Source: Iris pallida | Taxonomy: Eukaryota > Streptophyta > Magnoliopsida > Asparagales > Iridaceae | Length of the DNA: 64,000 nucleotides | NCBI GenBank assembly: GCA_029216955.1 | Contig: JANAVB010003400.1 | Location: 15,482,731 to 15,546,730 of the forward strand | Direction: 5' to 3' | Shown: in pieces, positions 21,761 through 34,656 of the stretch | Numbering within the stretch: position 1 is the stretch's first letter | Layout of the letters: each line of letters starts with the position of its first letter | Made by a program: the position numbers and the translations under genes | The notes under the pieces: model-generated | Seen by the model: the letters and a program-made list of their open reading frames with translations, nothing else | The model's database searches: none | What the model was told of the DNA's origin: nothing

Positions 21761-24673
21761 GCCTCATACCGTTCTTAGAAATAATTTGACAAACCTTCCT
21801 GTTTTGCTTGACCTTACCGCTGTTTGGAATTGGTATGATTTGTTTAACCCAGCCTTAGGTTCCCGTTATCTTCTACTTCTTAAATGACTAAACTAGACAA
21901 ACCTTATAGTTATATTATAGAGTATAATTAAGCTAGGTTATTGATGTGATTGTGAAATTATGTAGCCAGACCATATAGGTAGAATGTTAGTTCTGATTAT
22001 TGAATGCTTAATGTTTAAGAACTAAGGGTATAGTTTTTGGGTCTAGATTATGTATATTTGACAGTCGGCCCTCAGTACCACTTCTTGCCCAATATACCTG
22101 ACCAAGTCACTATTTTCTGCCTTGCTGAAGACAGGCTATATATGAGAAATGTAGATTTAGTAATGATTTCCCTTATAGAATTGTTGACCCAATAGCTGCA
22201 TGGTAGTACCCATGCTTCCTTTGAGAGTCTTTGATTATGGTCAGAAGTACCTAACATTCCTTATATTTTTGGAGATAGACCCTTCCACGAATGTTGTAAA
22301 TGGAATCATGGTACCCTTTTCACAACCAACTTAATTTTTATAAGTTGGGTAGTGTCTTGAACAAAGTGCACTATAGTTATTAGAATATGACGTCAAAATA
22401 GGATCCCATTGGTAACCATGCCCCACATTCTTTAAAAAAAAACTCGGTACGACTGGTCGTAATTAATTTCTTCTATAGTGAACACTTTTATCCCTTTTCT
22501 CTCAAGCTTATTTTTGATTTCGAGGACAAAATTTTTATAAGTTGGGTAGAATGTAAACCTCCAAAATTTTAAATTAATATTTTGGCTTAATTAGTATATT
22601 TTGTAGATTTGTTTAAAATCTATTTTGAAATAGAAACCCTAATTAAAACGTTAATCAAATTCGAAATATATAAGTGGTAGTCGTAATTTTGTGTTTCGGT
22701 GGCCCCGGGACAACGTTCCTAAACATATGACAAAGTAATGATAAGTCAAGACTTAAACCCAACACTCCGGGATTATAGAATGATCCAAATTTATGATATG
22801 TGGGCGGCCTATAACTCATAAGTTTATTTTAGAGTTATTAGAATCTCTCCCACTCAGAAAAGTGGTAATATCAACAAACTATAGAATTTATTGTAAGTAG
22901 CCATGACATCAATTTGACCACAAACTATAGAAAATAGTTAATTTAGTTTTAGGTTACACCCTAGATTTTTCTCACAATTTCTTGAATTTATTAGATAATT
23001 ATTTAGACAATAAAACAATTTATTATAGTTGTTAAAAATTAAAACTAATTAATATAACAAATAACTAAATAGAATAAAAGAATAAAATTTTGTTATTAAT
23101 AAATAATTTAATATTTAGCCAATGATTAGTAATTATTATTAGGCAATAAGTATTAGGTAATCATTAGTAAGTTTACTGATTGAATAATAACTTTTAAATG
23201 ATTTGTTAATTATTAGAATGATTCATTAGAAATAATGGATTAATGATAATAATCATTGTCTTATGATTAGTTTATGATTATATAATAACTATTAATATGT
23301 AGTGATTAATAAGTAATAATTTTTTAAATTAGTTAATAATGATTAATGATTAAAGAGATAAGTATTATAATAATATTAATCCATGTATGTATCACCCACC
23401 GCAATTCCTAAGGAGGGTGGGTCCCGCCTTATATATTGATTATATATATTAAAATTACGTTCAACCTCTAACAACAGCAGCCAGCCCTAAATTCCTTTTC
23501 TTTCTCTATGCGCATCTTCATGTCGTTCGTGTGTACGAGGCCTTTTCGACCTCTGTTTCTGACGAAACCACAATCATTGTGACCCCCACTCCCTCGTCTT
23601 CCACTAGAAATTATTCTCAGGCATCCAAGTTGCCCCGACGCCAAGATATTTATGTTTGTGTCTAATAATTCCATGATACATATGACTTTTTGATGGCTAA
23701 AACTTTGGAGACTCGCCACGCAAGCTCTAACGGCTGATTTCACGATCGGGCTACACCGTTGCACTCGTGGTGTGTTCCTCTTCAACCATGGCTAATTTGG
23801 TGCGATCATAACGTCGTTTGGTGGGTCAAATCGACTAATGTTAGCACGCCGGTCCTTGATGTGTCTAGCAGTCCAATCAACTTCTAGGGGTCGTAACTTC
23901 GTACCAGGACCTCCTATTCTTGATCCGTTTTCAGGTACGCCATTTCTTATGTCTTAGCTTTAATATGTGCAGTTGGATCATCCAAATTCTGACCGTATAG
24001 TGCGTAACACGTTCGTCATTACCTATTATCCAGAATTAAAGATTTGTATTTTCTGGAAGATCCAACCGTTGGATCTTCGATCGGTAGATTTTATTGCGAC
24101 TGAAGTAACTATTTACCCTACAATATGAAGTTTCATAGAAAAATAATATTATTTGATTGATTAAACCACTCCATCTTTATTTTTTTGATTCGTTAGTATC
24201 ATGTTCGTATTTCAAAATCCGTGTAAAGAATTTAAGATCTGTCGATTCAAGTGATCTTATATCGCTAAAATTGACAAGGTGATCGTATAGATTATCAAGG
24301 TAAGGTCATTAACCTTGCGGTTGACCATCTTGTCTAGATTTATGATGTAGGCTTCAGTACACGAATGAGATACAAATTTGATATTTAAACCCAAAATTTG
24401 TAATTCATATTATTAGCAAAGAAATATTGATTATAGAGACTAGGGTAACCTAGTTCTAGATATTATGATTGGTTTAGATAACATAGGTAATACGCAAGTT
24501 AGAACAACCCAAGTTCTCTTGGTGGGAATTGATAGTCATATTTGTATAGTGAATAATACATATTTGTTTGTGATTTAGGTTGATAGATATTTGTGTGGAG
24601 TATGATTCATTAGTTCATGGGTAGTTCGGTTAGACTTTGGTACTGCAGTCTCAGCACAGATTGGACAAACTCT

Positions 24674-24681
24674 AGGCAAGT
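24674..24681 (+). promoter_or_regulatory. Conserved AGGCAAGT motif, element C 3' LTR
   Basis: Partner of the 18550 motif. The context TAGGCAAGTATACATTACC is kept. Confidence 0.5.
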
Positions 24682-24767
24682 ATACATTACCAATTGATTT
24701 ACGTACATAATTTATATGTTCTCTTTGTTCCAGTCATTTATCTGTTATACTGTTGCATAATTTTTTT

Positions 24768-24772
<5 letters not shown>

Positions 24773-24844
<72 letters not shown>
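24773..24844. repeat. (TA)n microsatellite
   Basis: About 70 bp of pure TA in the 3' LTR of C, matching the interrupted run at 18690. Confidence 0.88.
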
Positions 24845-24847
<3 letters not shown>

Positions 24848-25471
24848 TCAATTATACTTGTTCCTAGTTAGTCATATTGACACGTGAGATGATATACACG
24901 GAGTGATGCAGTATATGCTAGGTGACCTTATATGTTCTTGTTTAGACCTGTTCCTTATTAGAAGACTGATTAGACGTGTCGTGGATGCGAGACAGACAGT
25001 AACATTTGGGAGGGGAGAACGATTACTACTTGCGTATTGGTGGCTTGACAAAATAAGTGTTAGTTGTCTATATATTTTCTGTTCAGTTCATGTTGTTTAC
25101 TGTATTTTATTTCAACATGTATATTATGTATTTTGCTACGTCCCTCTGAGGACCTGTTGATCTCTCCAGGTTATTGCTGGTTCTCATTCAGGTTATTGCT
25201 GAGATCTGACATAGGCATAGTGGGAGTTACGTCTTCGGGATCTTCAGGTATCGTTAGTTGATGCCATTTATTCCGTTCTTCCTTAGTATTTTTCTTTTTT
25301 AGTTCATAGTAAAGTTAGTGTTGTGGATGATATTATTATGATTACATGAACACATGTTCTGATCTACATAGCTTATACATATTTGAGTCGGACTAGAGTC
25401 TAGTTAAATACGTTGCTGACATATATACGTTCTCTATACCTATGTATTTTAGGACTGGATGTTACACAAAG

Positions 25472-25958
25472 GAATATATGAGTAGATGAATCCAAGTAAT
25501 AGTCTGCATTCTTGTGTAGATACAACTGCAGACAAATCAACAACTGTAGAAAGCTAATGGAAGTACAGCAACAGTTGTTAGAGGCTTGGGCTAATATGCA
25601 TATTGCAGATTGGAGCAACAGCAGCTCTGTGGTGCACATAGGTAGCCGCAACATGAGTATAACAGAGTATCGATGTACATATATCTGGATATTAGCAGGA
25701 TATATCATATTGATAGGTGTTGTGGGTAGATGTCTTAGGATACTGCACAAATTTCACAAGACAACATGTGTGGGTCTGTATAGTTAACTCTATAGAGAAC
25801 AAACTGTACTAGCAGCAGGTATCAGTTGTAGCCGTGCAATGGGGGTGTCCATGTGCGCCTATGTAGAGGCAGAAAACTGTACCATGCAATTGCAGTAGAT
25901 GGTTAGTTGTTGAGTATGTGTTAAACTCGGGTATCTGTATCAATGAGTGAAGAATAGG
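25472..25958. other. Unidentified DNA between two elements
   Basis: Host sequence to the right of element C, continuous with 16441 before that insertion. A 91-codon frame (25512-25787, plus) has one hydrophobic stretch but no recognisable family. I do not call it a gene. Confidence 0.35.
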
Positions 25959-26933
25959 TGTCACGCCCTAGTTCCAAAACACAAATGAATCAAAGCCATG
26001 AACATGCCAGCTGTATGGCTAGAATAAGTATTCCAATTTCATGGACTTATCATAATCGTAGTACTTTGCAAAAGTAAACTAAATCTACTCTGTCTCAACT
26101 ATGACTCAATCTACATATAGGTAAATCAAACAAGAATGAACATCATGTAATATAGTCGGTCGCCTATAATACACATGTTCGAGTAAACTCGAGAATAACA
26201 TAAGTTTGCGCACAAACCGAGGCTAATGAGCAAGATATAACAGAAAAAGGAAATAGAAAACACAAAAAAAATGATAAAGTAACAATACAAGCGATACCTG
26301 AACCCTGCAGCCGAAATCATACCATCCACCTGTCTATACTATAAGCTCAGCAATAACCTGAAGAAATTACCAGGTTCTCAGAAGGACGTAGCAAGATACA
26401 GAAGAAATAATATCATAACGAACTATAAATAAACATGATAATGGGTTCACTAACCATCTATGTGTATGCACGTCTGAGACGACTTTGGTTTGTACGAGTA
26501 TGTAAAGAAATAAAGTATATCAACCACTAGAGGCTTATGTATATACTAGCATACCTCCCGACCGTGTTCTGACGCACGGTCAGCGACCGCTGTCGGATAT
26601 ATACTCTAGCAATACACTAATAAACCGAAAAACTATTGAGGCTAATATGTTGCTTCTCATATACCTACTAATAGTCTTTTCTACCCGTGTCTTGCCCGCG
26701 ACTCGAACAATACATATCTCAATGCAAATCACTAATTAGACTCACACTAACTCTATAAGAACCGACACACGAACCACTCGCACCGGTAGCTAGCCAAATG
26801 CATAAGCCCATGCCAACATAATATATCTCAATCACAGTGTCGTGTAACGATACGTAACAATACATGGAAGTTATTATGAATAACTTCATAACTTTTCGGA
26901 TACGTCTCCTATACATGTAAGTCAAACACACGC
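25959..26933 (-). repeat. Partial gypsy LTR, family F
   Basis: The left end TGTCACGCCCTAG is the 3' terminus (in sense ..CTAGGGCGTGACA) shared by the gypsy LTRs here. A phrase near 26370 (GGTTCTCAGAAGGACGTAGCAA) matches element A at about 6651. The rest is cut where the B-family LTR starts at 26934, and the missing part was not found. Confidence 0.7.
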
Positions 26934-27644
26934 TGTAGCTTCCCTTCCCAAATTTTTTTTGAAATATTTTTATTTATTTATTCGACTTAAAGGGTGATTT
27001 TTAGGATTTTAGAATTAATTATTTAATTAATTCTTACGGTAGGTGACTTTAGCCATGGTGGAGTTTTGAAGTACAAGACGACTATGAATCATGGCATGGA
27101 TAGTGCAGTGGTGTGCCTTGACTAGTGTATTAGCCATGGTAGGGAAGACCGAGCTATAGTGACATCCTAACTAGGAAAACCAGGCCAAGTTGCGACTTGA
27201 CACCCATTAAATGATTTAATTAGTTTTTCTACAATTATGACTTTTTAGGAGACTCGGTGAGACCGAACTAGCCCGGACTGGGCCCAAACAGAGCCTAAGC
27301 CAATGTAGTCATGGAGGTGTGCATTATTAGTATTTTGTATTTTAGCTTAGTGGGATATTAAGTATTTTGCGATACATCTGTTACATATGTATGTGATATT
27401 GATATTAAATTGTTAAGTATTTTATAATAGGATAAATATTCTTTTATGATGTATTTCTAAATTGCTAGAATTTTATACTATATATATATATATATGTGTA
27501 TGTATATATATAAATATATATTATATGTGGGTATTTGTGTATATATATATATATATAAATATATATTATATGAGTGTATGTGTATGTAAATATAAATATA
27601 CATATATAGGAGGGTACGTATAAATAGATATGTATATGAAAAAG

Positions 27645-27703
<59 letters not shown>

Positions 27704-29516
27704 AGGAAAAAGGAAAAGCAATACATATCAATCCCAAGCACAGTCGGCCAAGCCCAGCCCAACACTTTTCCCCCAAGCCCAGGCCCAGCCAAGCAATTTT
27801 AAACCGAGCCCAACTTCCAGCGCTGGATGCACAGCCCTTTCCCCGACCCTGTTATAACAGGATACACACGCTCGGGAGAGGAGAAAAAACTAGAACCCTA
27901 ACCTACGCCATCGACCCCAGCATCTGGACGACCCCTCCGCCACCACGTGCGCACCCCTGGACCGCCTCGCACGGCCGTGCGGACTGCCGGAGGCCGGCCG
28001 AACCAAGCCACGGCATCAGCGCACCAGCAGAGTAACAATGGAACCACTCCGCTTTGCCCGCGATCGTCCTCCTCCACGCTTGATTGTTTTCCCAAACGAT
28101 TGCACAGGTACATCCCCAACCTATCCACCTATGATTCCTAATATTTAGTTTGAATTAAATCAAAGGAGGTTTCGAGATAGATCGGCTCTAAATCATCGAA
28201 AAAACTGTCCCGAAACAGGACATTAGGTAGTCGAAGTACTTATGTTTACGAACGAATCATCGTTAACCCAATAACCTTTTTGAAAATCTATTTAATGACA
28301 ACCCAAGACAACATATAGAGCTTCATAACCCTTTTTGTAGATTTGAAATTTATCGACTACGCGTCGAGAAACCGAATCCCAAAGTTTTCTAAAAATCTGT
28401 TTAGAAAACTTAGAAATTGTTCCATACGACGTGCATCCCGCCAAACCGGGCGACGTGGTCGCAAACCGAAGGCATCGAAAGCTGCGTAACGGCTTTGTGG
28501 TCGTGTAGGCTTTGATGGAATTCGAATTGGTCGCGTGTGCGCGACGAATTTGATCCGTATCCGTCGAAATTTACCGTATCGGTCACTTTACAAGTTTCTC
28601 AATTACTTTGTGCACGCTCGTCAGATCAAGACGAAACTTGTGCCAACAGGACCGTATCATTTTTCTGGTCCTGATTGCCAAGTTTGGTCCAATTCTGAGA
28701 CAGTTGAATCGTACGTCGTTTTACGGGCCCCACGGTCCCACTCAACGGACGATTTTGTGCACGGCCCGCCGAAATCCAACTTTGGACATACGGTTGTGTA
28801 CGTATCGAAAAACTGGATCCGTAGACATATAGTTTGATGACTTTAGAGACCATTGACTCTGGCACGCGTTTCGGAACAAAGCGGGTCCAACGGCGGACAT
28901 CGTTTTTGTCCGAAATTACTGTTTTGCCTCTGTGTCCAGAATTGGACTTAAGGACAGGCAATTCTAGCTAATTTGACTATTTTGAGAATGTTGGTAACGT
29001 TTATTTTAGCTTTCGGAGATAGTTGTGATGACTTGGACTTTCTGATTTGTGATTGGCGATACATTGTTGGTTCTCCGTGCAACCTCCAGACAAGTATACC
29101 TTGCATCCCTCTACAGTTTATTTACATGCATATTTCTATTATTATATAGTTTTACTAGTTGGTTATTACTTGTGATTTGTATATCGTACATGCTAGTGTA
29201 GCTATAGTCCTTGTACATGGTTAGCCTTGTTAGTTCATATTGGAGTAGTTCTCTCGTGTATCGTGATTGCGTCGTGTCGTGTCTTCACCTGTGTCTTGAC
29301 TGAGTCGTGTCTGTAAGTATGAGTGATTGAACTTTTATTCCTTTGTCTTTCCCACAACCTGTGAGTCCACACACGGGACGAGGGTTGCCTTTGCACCTGC
29401 GAGTCCACATACGGAACGAGGGTGACTTGTCATGAAACTGACACGCGAGTCCACATTCGGGGCGAGGGTTGGTTTTTCATGAAACCCTAACTCTAATCAT
29501 TTAACGGGTCGTGACA
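26934..29516 (+). repeat. B-family LTR, plus orientation (left arm of a palindrome)
   Basis: 2583 bp, TGTAGCTTCCC..AACGGGTCGTGACA. It includes TA-rich runs (27480-27710) followed by a leader-like segment and a GC-rich block (27890-28060), AGACAAGTATACC (a variant of the AGGCAAGT motif, about 29088), and three GGACTC-type repeats (29358-29470). No primer-binding site follows. After 29516 the sequence continues with 7 nt of leader and then restarts in the LTR. Confidence 0.85.
27480..27710. repeat. TA/TATG-rich microsatellite
   Basis: Interrupted TA runs. The last (about 27647-27699) is pure and lies at the TATA position of the B LTR. The mirror copy is at 30342-30600. Confidence 0.85.
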
Positions 29517-29585
29517 AGTTTTTGAAACCCTAACTCTAATCATTTAACGGGTCGTGACAAGTTTTTGAAACCCTAACTCTAATCA
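29481..29585 (+). repeat. 43-bp tandem duplication across the LTR/leader junction
   Basis: Units 29481-29523 and 29524-29566, then a 19-nt partial unit (29567-29585). Each unit contains the last part of the LTR (CATTTAACGGGTCGTGACA) plus AGTTTTT, the first bases of the leader seen intact at 31741-31747. Confidence 0.92.
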
Positions 29586-30338
29586 CGTCGCCCAGTTTGG
29601 CGGGACGCATGTCGTGTGGAACAATTTCTAAGTTTTCTAAACAGATTTTTGGAAAACTTTGGGATTCGGTTTCTCGATGCGTAGTCGATGAATTTCAAAT
29701 CCGCAAAAAGGGTTGTGAAGCTCTATATGTTGTCTAGGGCTGTCATTAAATGGATTTTCAAAAAGGTTATTGGGTTAACGATGATTCGTTCGTAAACATG
29801 AGTACTTCGATTACCTAATGTCCTGTTTCGGGATAGTTTTTCTGATGATTTAGAGCTGATCTATCTCGAAACCTCCTTTGATTTAATTCAAACTAAATAT
29901 TAGGAATCATAGGTGGATAGGTTGGGGATGTACCTGTGCAATCGTTTCAAAAATAATCAAGCGTGGAGGAGGACGATCGCGGTGAAGTGGAGTGGTTCCA
30001 CTGCTACTCTGCTGGTGCGCTGATGACGTGGCTTGGTTCGGCCGGCCACCGACAGTCCGCGCGGCTGCGTGAGGCGGTCCAGGGGCGCGCACGTGCTGGC
30101 GGAGGGGTCGTCGAGATGCTGGGGTTGGCGGCGTAGGTTAGGGTTCTGGTTTTTTCTCCTCTTTCGAGCGTGTGTATCCTGTTATAACAGGGTCGGGGAA
30201 AGGGCTGTGCATCCAGCGCTGGAAGTTGGGCTCGGTTTAAAATTGCTTGGCTGGGCCTGGGCTTGGGGGAAAAGTGTCGGGCTGGGCTTGGCCGACTGTG
30301 CTTGGGATTGATATGTATTGCTTTTCCTTTTTCTTTTT

Positions 30339-30400
<62 letters not shown>

Positions 30401-31143
30401 AATATTTATGTACATATATACATATATATCTACACCCTTTTTCATATACATATCTATTTATACGTACCCTCTTATATATGTATATTTATATTTACATACA
30501 CATACACTCATATAATATATATTTATATATATATACACAAATACCCACATATAATATAAATTTATGTATATATATACACATATATATACATATATATAGT
30601 ATAAAATTCTAGCAATTTAGAAATACATCACAAAAGAATATTTATCCTATTATAAAATACTTAACAATTTAATATCAATTTCACATACATATGTAACAGA
30701 TGTATCGCAAAATACTTAATATCCCACTAAGCTAAAATACAAAACACTAATAATGCACACCTACATGACTACATGGGCTTAGACTCTGTTTGGGCCCAGT
30801 CCGGACTAGTTCGGTCTCACCGAGTCTCCTAAAAAGTCATAATTATAGAAAAACTAATTAAATCATTTAATGGGTGTCAAGTCGCAACTTGGCCTGGTTT
30901 TCCTAGTTAGGACGTCACTATGGCTCGGTCTTCCCTACCATGGCTAATACACTAGTCAAGGCACACCATTGCACTATCCGTGCCATGATTCCTAGTCGTC
31001 TTATACTTTAAAACTCCACCATGGCTAAAGTCACCTACCGTAAGAATTAATTAAATAATTAATTCTAAAATCCTAAAAATCACCCTTTAAGTCGAATAAA
31101 TAAATAAAAATATTTTAAAAAAATTTTGGGAAGGAAAGCTACA
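29584..31143 (-). repeat. B-family 3' LTR, partial, minus orientation (right arm)
   Basis: The reverse complement matches 26934-28457 end to end. It covers only the first 1.56 kb of the LTR in sense (start TGTAGCTTTCC at 31143). It joins the tandem-duplicated end of the left copy at CACGTCGCCC. A long TA run (30342-30396) and a GC-rich block (30000-30110) mirror the left arm. Confidence 0.88.
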
Positions 31144-31747
31144 AATCTACCCGCCTTAAAATAATTTCGTCCTCGAAATTCTTATTCATGACTATCCCGT
31201 AAAATTCAAAGTCTACTATCACCTTAATCCTCTCAGATTTAATTCCTCAAAAATAGTTTATATCCTCCTCCTAATTATTTTATAGCTACGAAGTCTCGAG
31301 AACTTCTACCTACCTTTGGTCACACTACTCCTCAAAATACGGTCACTAAAGTCTTATGATCTTCTAACTAGTGGCTAATAATTCTACCATAAATATCTAG
31401 GACACATGGTACCTATAATCCCCCATATATATATATATATCAAACAACCAAACATTTAAATAATCAAGCAATATTATACTTTAACTTAAGAATTTCTGAT
31501 AAATTCTAGACAACACGATCATTCGTCACCCCGAAATAGGCAGGGACGAGAATCAATGGTACGGAAATCAAGAAAGTATAATTGAGAGCAAATATGGAGT
31601 TTTCAAGGACGTAGAGAATTTCTAGGAAAATTTTCAAGACAGTGTGGATTGAGATTTCTAAGGTTTAGTCAAAGTCGCAGGCTCGTATCAGTACAGTTAC
31701 GTAACCGATACGATATGCTCTAACCTGCATGGGCCACCACAAAAACT
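31144..31747 (-). other. B-element internal region (non-coding) with PBS and PPT
   Basis: 604 bp, without coding. It has the polypurine tract and pol-tail (sense CGAGGACGAAATTATTTTAA) next to 31143 and a primer-binding site (31724-31739) at the other end. It is closely similar to element A's core (8937-9529), which places A and B in one non-autonomous lineage. Confidence 0.85.
31724..31739 (-). other. Primer-binding site, B element (tRNA-Ile type)
   Basis: Sense TGGTGGCCCATGCAGG, an exact complement of the 3' end CCTGCATGGGCCACCA of plant tRNA-Ile(AAU) as I recall that tRNA. Confidence 0.8.
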
Positions 31748-31811
31748 TGTCACGACCCGTTAAATGATTAGAGTTAGGGTTGGTTTTTCATCGATCTACC
31801 AACAGTTCAAT
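31748..31811 (-). repeat. Remnant of the B-element 5' LTR
   Basis: Only about 55-64 bp (sense ..ACCCTAACTCTAATCATTT then AACGGGTCGTGACA) remain before the sequence switches to the truncated LTR of element G near 31812. Confidence 0.75.
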
Positions 31812-32256
31812 TATAACTCTGGGTCATAATAGCTACTAATCAGTAGCTCTACATCATCAACAGGACCTAAAAATATAGTCTCCAGTCAGGAGGCAGCAAA
31901 GTACAAATTCATGATATTTTAACAATTGAAATTAATAATAGAATTATGCATTTTTAAACAATTTGAAATAAATGATTTTCTAACAGTTAAAAGAGTGAAA
32001 TATGAATAGGTAATGAATATGACCGGATTGGGTTTTGTTACAGTAATATCCTAGTGATATGGTATGGCTTATCCCCGTGTGTTTGAGGGGTAAGCTAATA
32101 CAATTAGTTATACTATTGGATGTGGTCATATCCACTACACTACTCCCCCAGTCCCCGATAGTTACAGTAGTTACAGTCAATGTTCTCGTGTTTGTATCTT
32201 GGTTTAAACTTGCATTGAAATAATTATTAACTAATTGTAATCTACCACAAAAATGT

Positions 32257-32264
32257 ACTTGCCT
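32257..32264 (-). promoter_or_regulatory. Conserved AGGCAAGT motif, element G 3' LTR
   Basis: Sense TTTGAGGCAAGTACATTTT. Partner at 40363-40370. Confidence 0.5.
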
Positions 32265-34040
32265 CAAAATGACTTGACTGGATGGGTCGATACGTCGGGA
32301 CGGAAATCAGGTTCTTCCTTGAAATCCTATATTTGGAAATTTGTCTCAGAAAACCAATGTTGCCAATGACGCTAAACTAGTTACAATCTGTAGTTGTGTC
32401 CTAGTCAATTTTAGTCTTTAATTAGCTAACACAACCAAAACGCTGTTATTAGTGCGTTACAATTAAGAATATCAATTTACATTTAATTTTGAGAAAATCG
32501 TATTTATCGGTTTATTTGGAAAAATATGGTATTTTATAATTATATAAATAAAAAAAAAACTAAGATTTTTCTTTTTAATGAGAAATACATGAATTTCTAT
32601 TTTAAAATTTATAACTTAATTTTCTAAGTGACAAAACATTAATCATTATATTCTTTTGAAAAAAATACAATAATTAATTATTATTTTATACTACGTTCCC
32701 ATTACCAAAATCATCCAGAAAATAAAAGAAACATAAATAAAACCTAAGCTATTACAACTCCACAACTAGAATAGGCTTATGCCCTTACATTTCCAAGAAT
32801 TAAAATAAGAGAAAATTCGTTAGTCCTGTAAACTGCCTACAAAATTAAATATAAATAATATTTAATAATTCTAATTAAAATATAAAATATTATTGAGTCT
32901 CAGAACTGGTCCAATCGTCATTTTTATAGCTAATGCCTCAACGTCCGGACGAAACCGGTTTCGTTTGCATTCAGCCGGGCCCATTGACCAATAAGGTCGT
33001 CGCCCAATAAATCCAAAAATAGTATTCTTTTTCGAAATTCATTTTAAAATTTATAATTAATTTTTTATAGAAATTTTGGCAGCATTTCCTTTATTTTTGG
33101 GATAACCCAAAACTGGGAAACGTGCCGATTTTTCCTGCAAAATAAATCCCAAACCAGGGATACCCAATTTTATTTATAAAAACATCTAATAAATCATTTT
33201 CCGAAATGAATTCAAAATTCCCGAACAAAATCAGAATTTTCCGAAACCAATTCGAAATATCACAAAACCAATTCCCACATCAATCCAAACCTAAAAACCT
33301 TTTCAGAAACAAGGTTCTTCTAAAACCAAAAATAATCACAGAAATATTTCCGAAGGATTCGGAAATTCCGGAATCGGAAAGATCACAGAACCAAACCAAC
33401 AGCATACCAATTTTCGAAGAAACTTCGGAAAAACTCGAAATGGTAACGTAATTGAAACGTAACCAAAAATCCGAATTCCCGAAGGAATCGGTGGACCAAT
33501 TTTCATCACAGACTAAAAGAATCTTTGGGACTATCCAGATGTTACCAAAATTGACGGAATCCGAAGTGATGCCTCGGACTCGAAACACACCTCGCCGGAG
33601 TTCGGCTGCGTGTACAGCACCAACGAACGGAGAAATTCCAGAAGAGAACTCAGAAACTCAGAGAAGCGTCGTGGATCTCAGGAAGCTCTGACCCGAAGGG
33701 AACAGTGCTAGAAAACCACGCAGAGGGTGGTTCTGGTCGGGATCGGTTCGGAGATTCGCGGACGGAGCCGAGCAAGGGCGCTGAAGGCCGGGCGCGCACA
33801 GGGGCCGCACAGGGGGCTGCGGGGTCCGGGCTTGAGGAGATCGCCGGACGCTGGGGGCGCAGGGGGTCCTGCGGCTCGGTGCCGGAGCGGAGGCCGAAGT
33901 CGACGTTGGCCGCCGGGACGGACTCCGGTGAAGGGGGCGCCAAAGATGGGCGGCTGCGGGCGGATCGGAGCGCGGGAAGGGTGGCGGCTAGGGCACGGGT
34001 GGAGGACGAGGATGGAGTGAGGAGGAAAGAGCAGAGGGGG

Positions 34041-34050
34041 TATTTATATA
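34041..34050 (-). promoter_or_regulatory. TATA box, element G 3' LTR
   Basis: Sense TATATAAATA about 610 nt into the LTR, followed by a C-rich leader and the CpG-rich block. The same box is at 42144-42153 in the 5' LTR, where it would drive the genomic RNA. Confidence 0.65.
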
Positions 34051-34656
34051 GATGGAGAGAGGGGTTACCGGAGTTGAGGGGTCGCCGGTTTCGGAACGGG
34101 AAGGGTCGGCGGTTTCGGGAGCCGAGGGGCTTGGGCGTTCTGGAAGGGAAAGTGAAGTAAAAGAATGGGTTTATTCCTTTACTGATGAGTTTAGAACATT
34201 AAGAGAGAGAAAAAGAGAATTGAAAAGTTTTAAGTGAATATTATTTAAAAAAAATAATTATTTTATTTTTAATTAAGAAAAATGCTATTCATATATAAAT
34301 ACTTTAGAATTTATTTCAGAAAAAATCTTGGGTTCGAAATGGGCTCGGGACGGGTCTGAACCAACATTCAAAATTTTCGGGATTTAAAAGTTCCAAAAAT
34401 ATGTTTTCCCTAAAATACAATAATAATGATTTATAAGCTAGTTAAATTACTCAATTACTTAACTAGAAAATTTACGGGTCTGACTAAACTCTAAAATTCC
34501 ATAAATAATATTTTTTCTAAAAAATACAATTTTTCCAAATTAACAACTAATAAATTAAAATTTACAGGTTTGACCAGAAATAATAATTTGAAAAACTAAA
34601 TGGCAAACACACATTAACAAAATTAAAAATGTAACTGAAAAATTGCGGGTTTCACA

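Larger units (their letters stand above)
21054..22551 (+). other. Element C internal region (non-coding)
   Basis: 1498 bp. It starts with TATTTTTG and a primer-binding site, carries two diverged ~210-bp repeats (21341-21760), and ends with the polypurine tract. No frame resembles gag or pol. Confidence 0.85.
16447..25466 (+). mobile_element. Element C: full-length non-coding gypsy-type element
   Basis: Direct LTRs 16447-21053 and 22552-25466 flank a 1.5-kb internal region. A perfect target duplication CAAAG lies at 16442-16446 and 25467-25471. A tRNA-Ile-type primer-binding site (21062-21077) and the pol-tail plus polypurine tract GAGGACAAAATTTTTATAAGTTGGGTAGA (21 to 50 nt before 22552) fix the orientation. 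No gag or pol frame is present. The 5' LTR is 1.7 kb longer than the 3' LTR because of the insertion at 19242-20635 plus about 270 bp of other sequence. Confidence 0.93.
22552..25466 (+). repeat. Element C 3' LTR
   Basis: 2915 bp, TGTAAACCTCC..GGATGTTACA, collinear with the 5' LTR without its extra segments. It carries AGGCAAGT at 24674-24681. Confidence 0.93.
31812..34656 (-). repeat. Element G 3' LTR, truncated
   Basis: Sense start TGTGAAACCCGCAATTTTTC at 34656. It aligns with 39919-42762 with scattered substitutions. Its terminal 303 bp, ending ..GGATCGTGACA in the partner, are missing. Confidence 0.93.

Noticed and set aside
25512..25787. 91-codon open frame as a small host gene
   Set aside because: No family resemblance, no promoter or splice context, and a length that is common by chance in 64 kb.
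27465..27857. Y/I-rich open frames over the TA arrays (also 30182-30612, 8113-8391, 43868-44062, 45567-45785)
   Set aside because: Pure products of the (TA)n microsatellite.
31724..31739. tRNA-Ile 3' end as a sign of tRNA genes
   Set aside because: Only 16-18 nt match, always 7-9 nt beyond an LTR end. There is no cloverleaf, so these are primer-binding sites.
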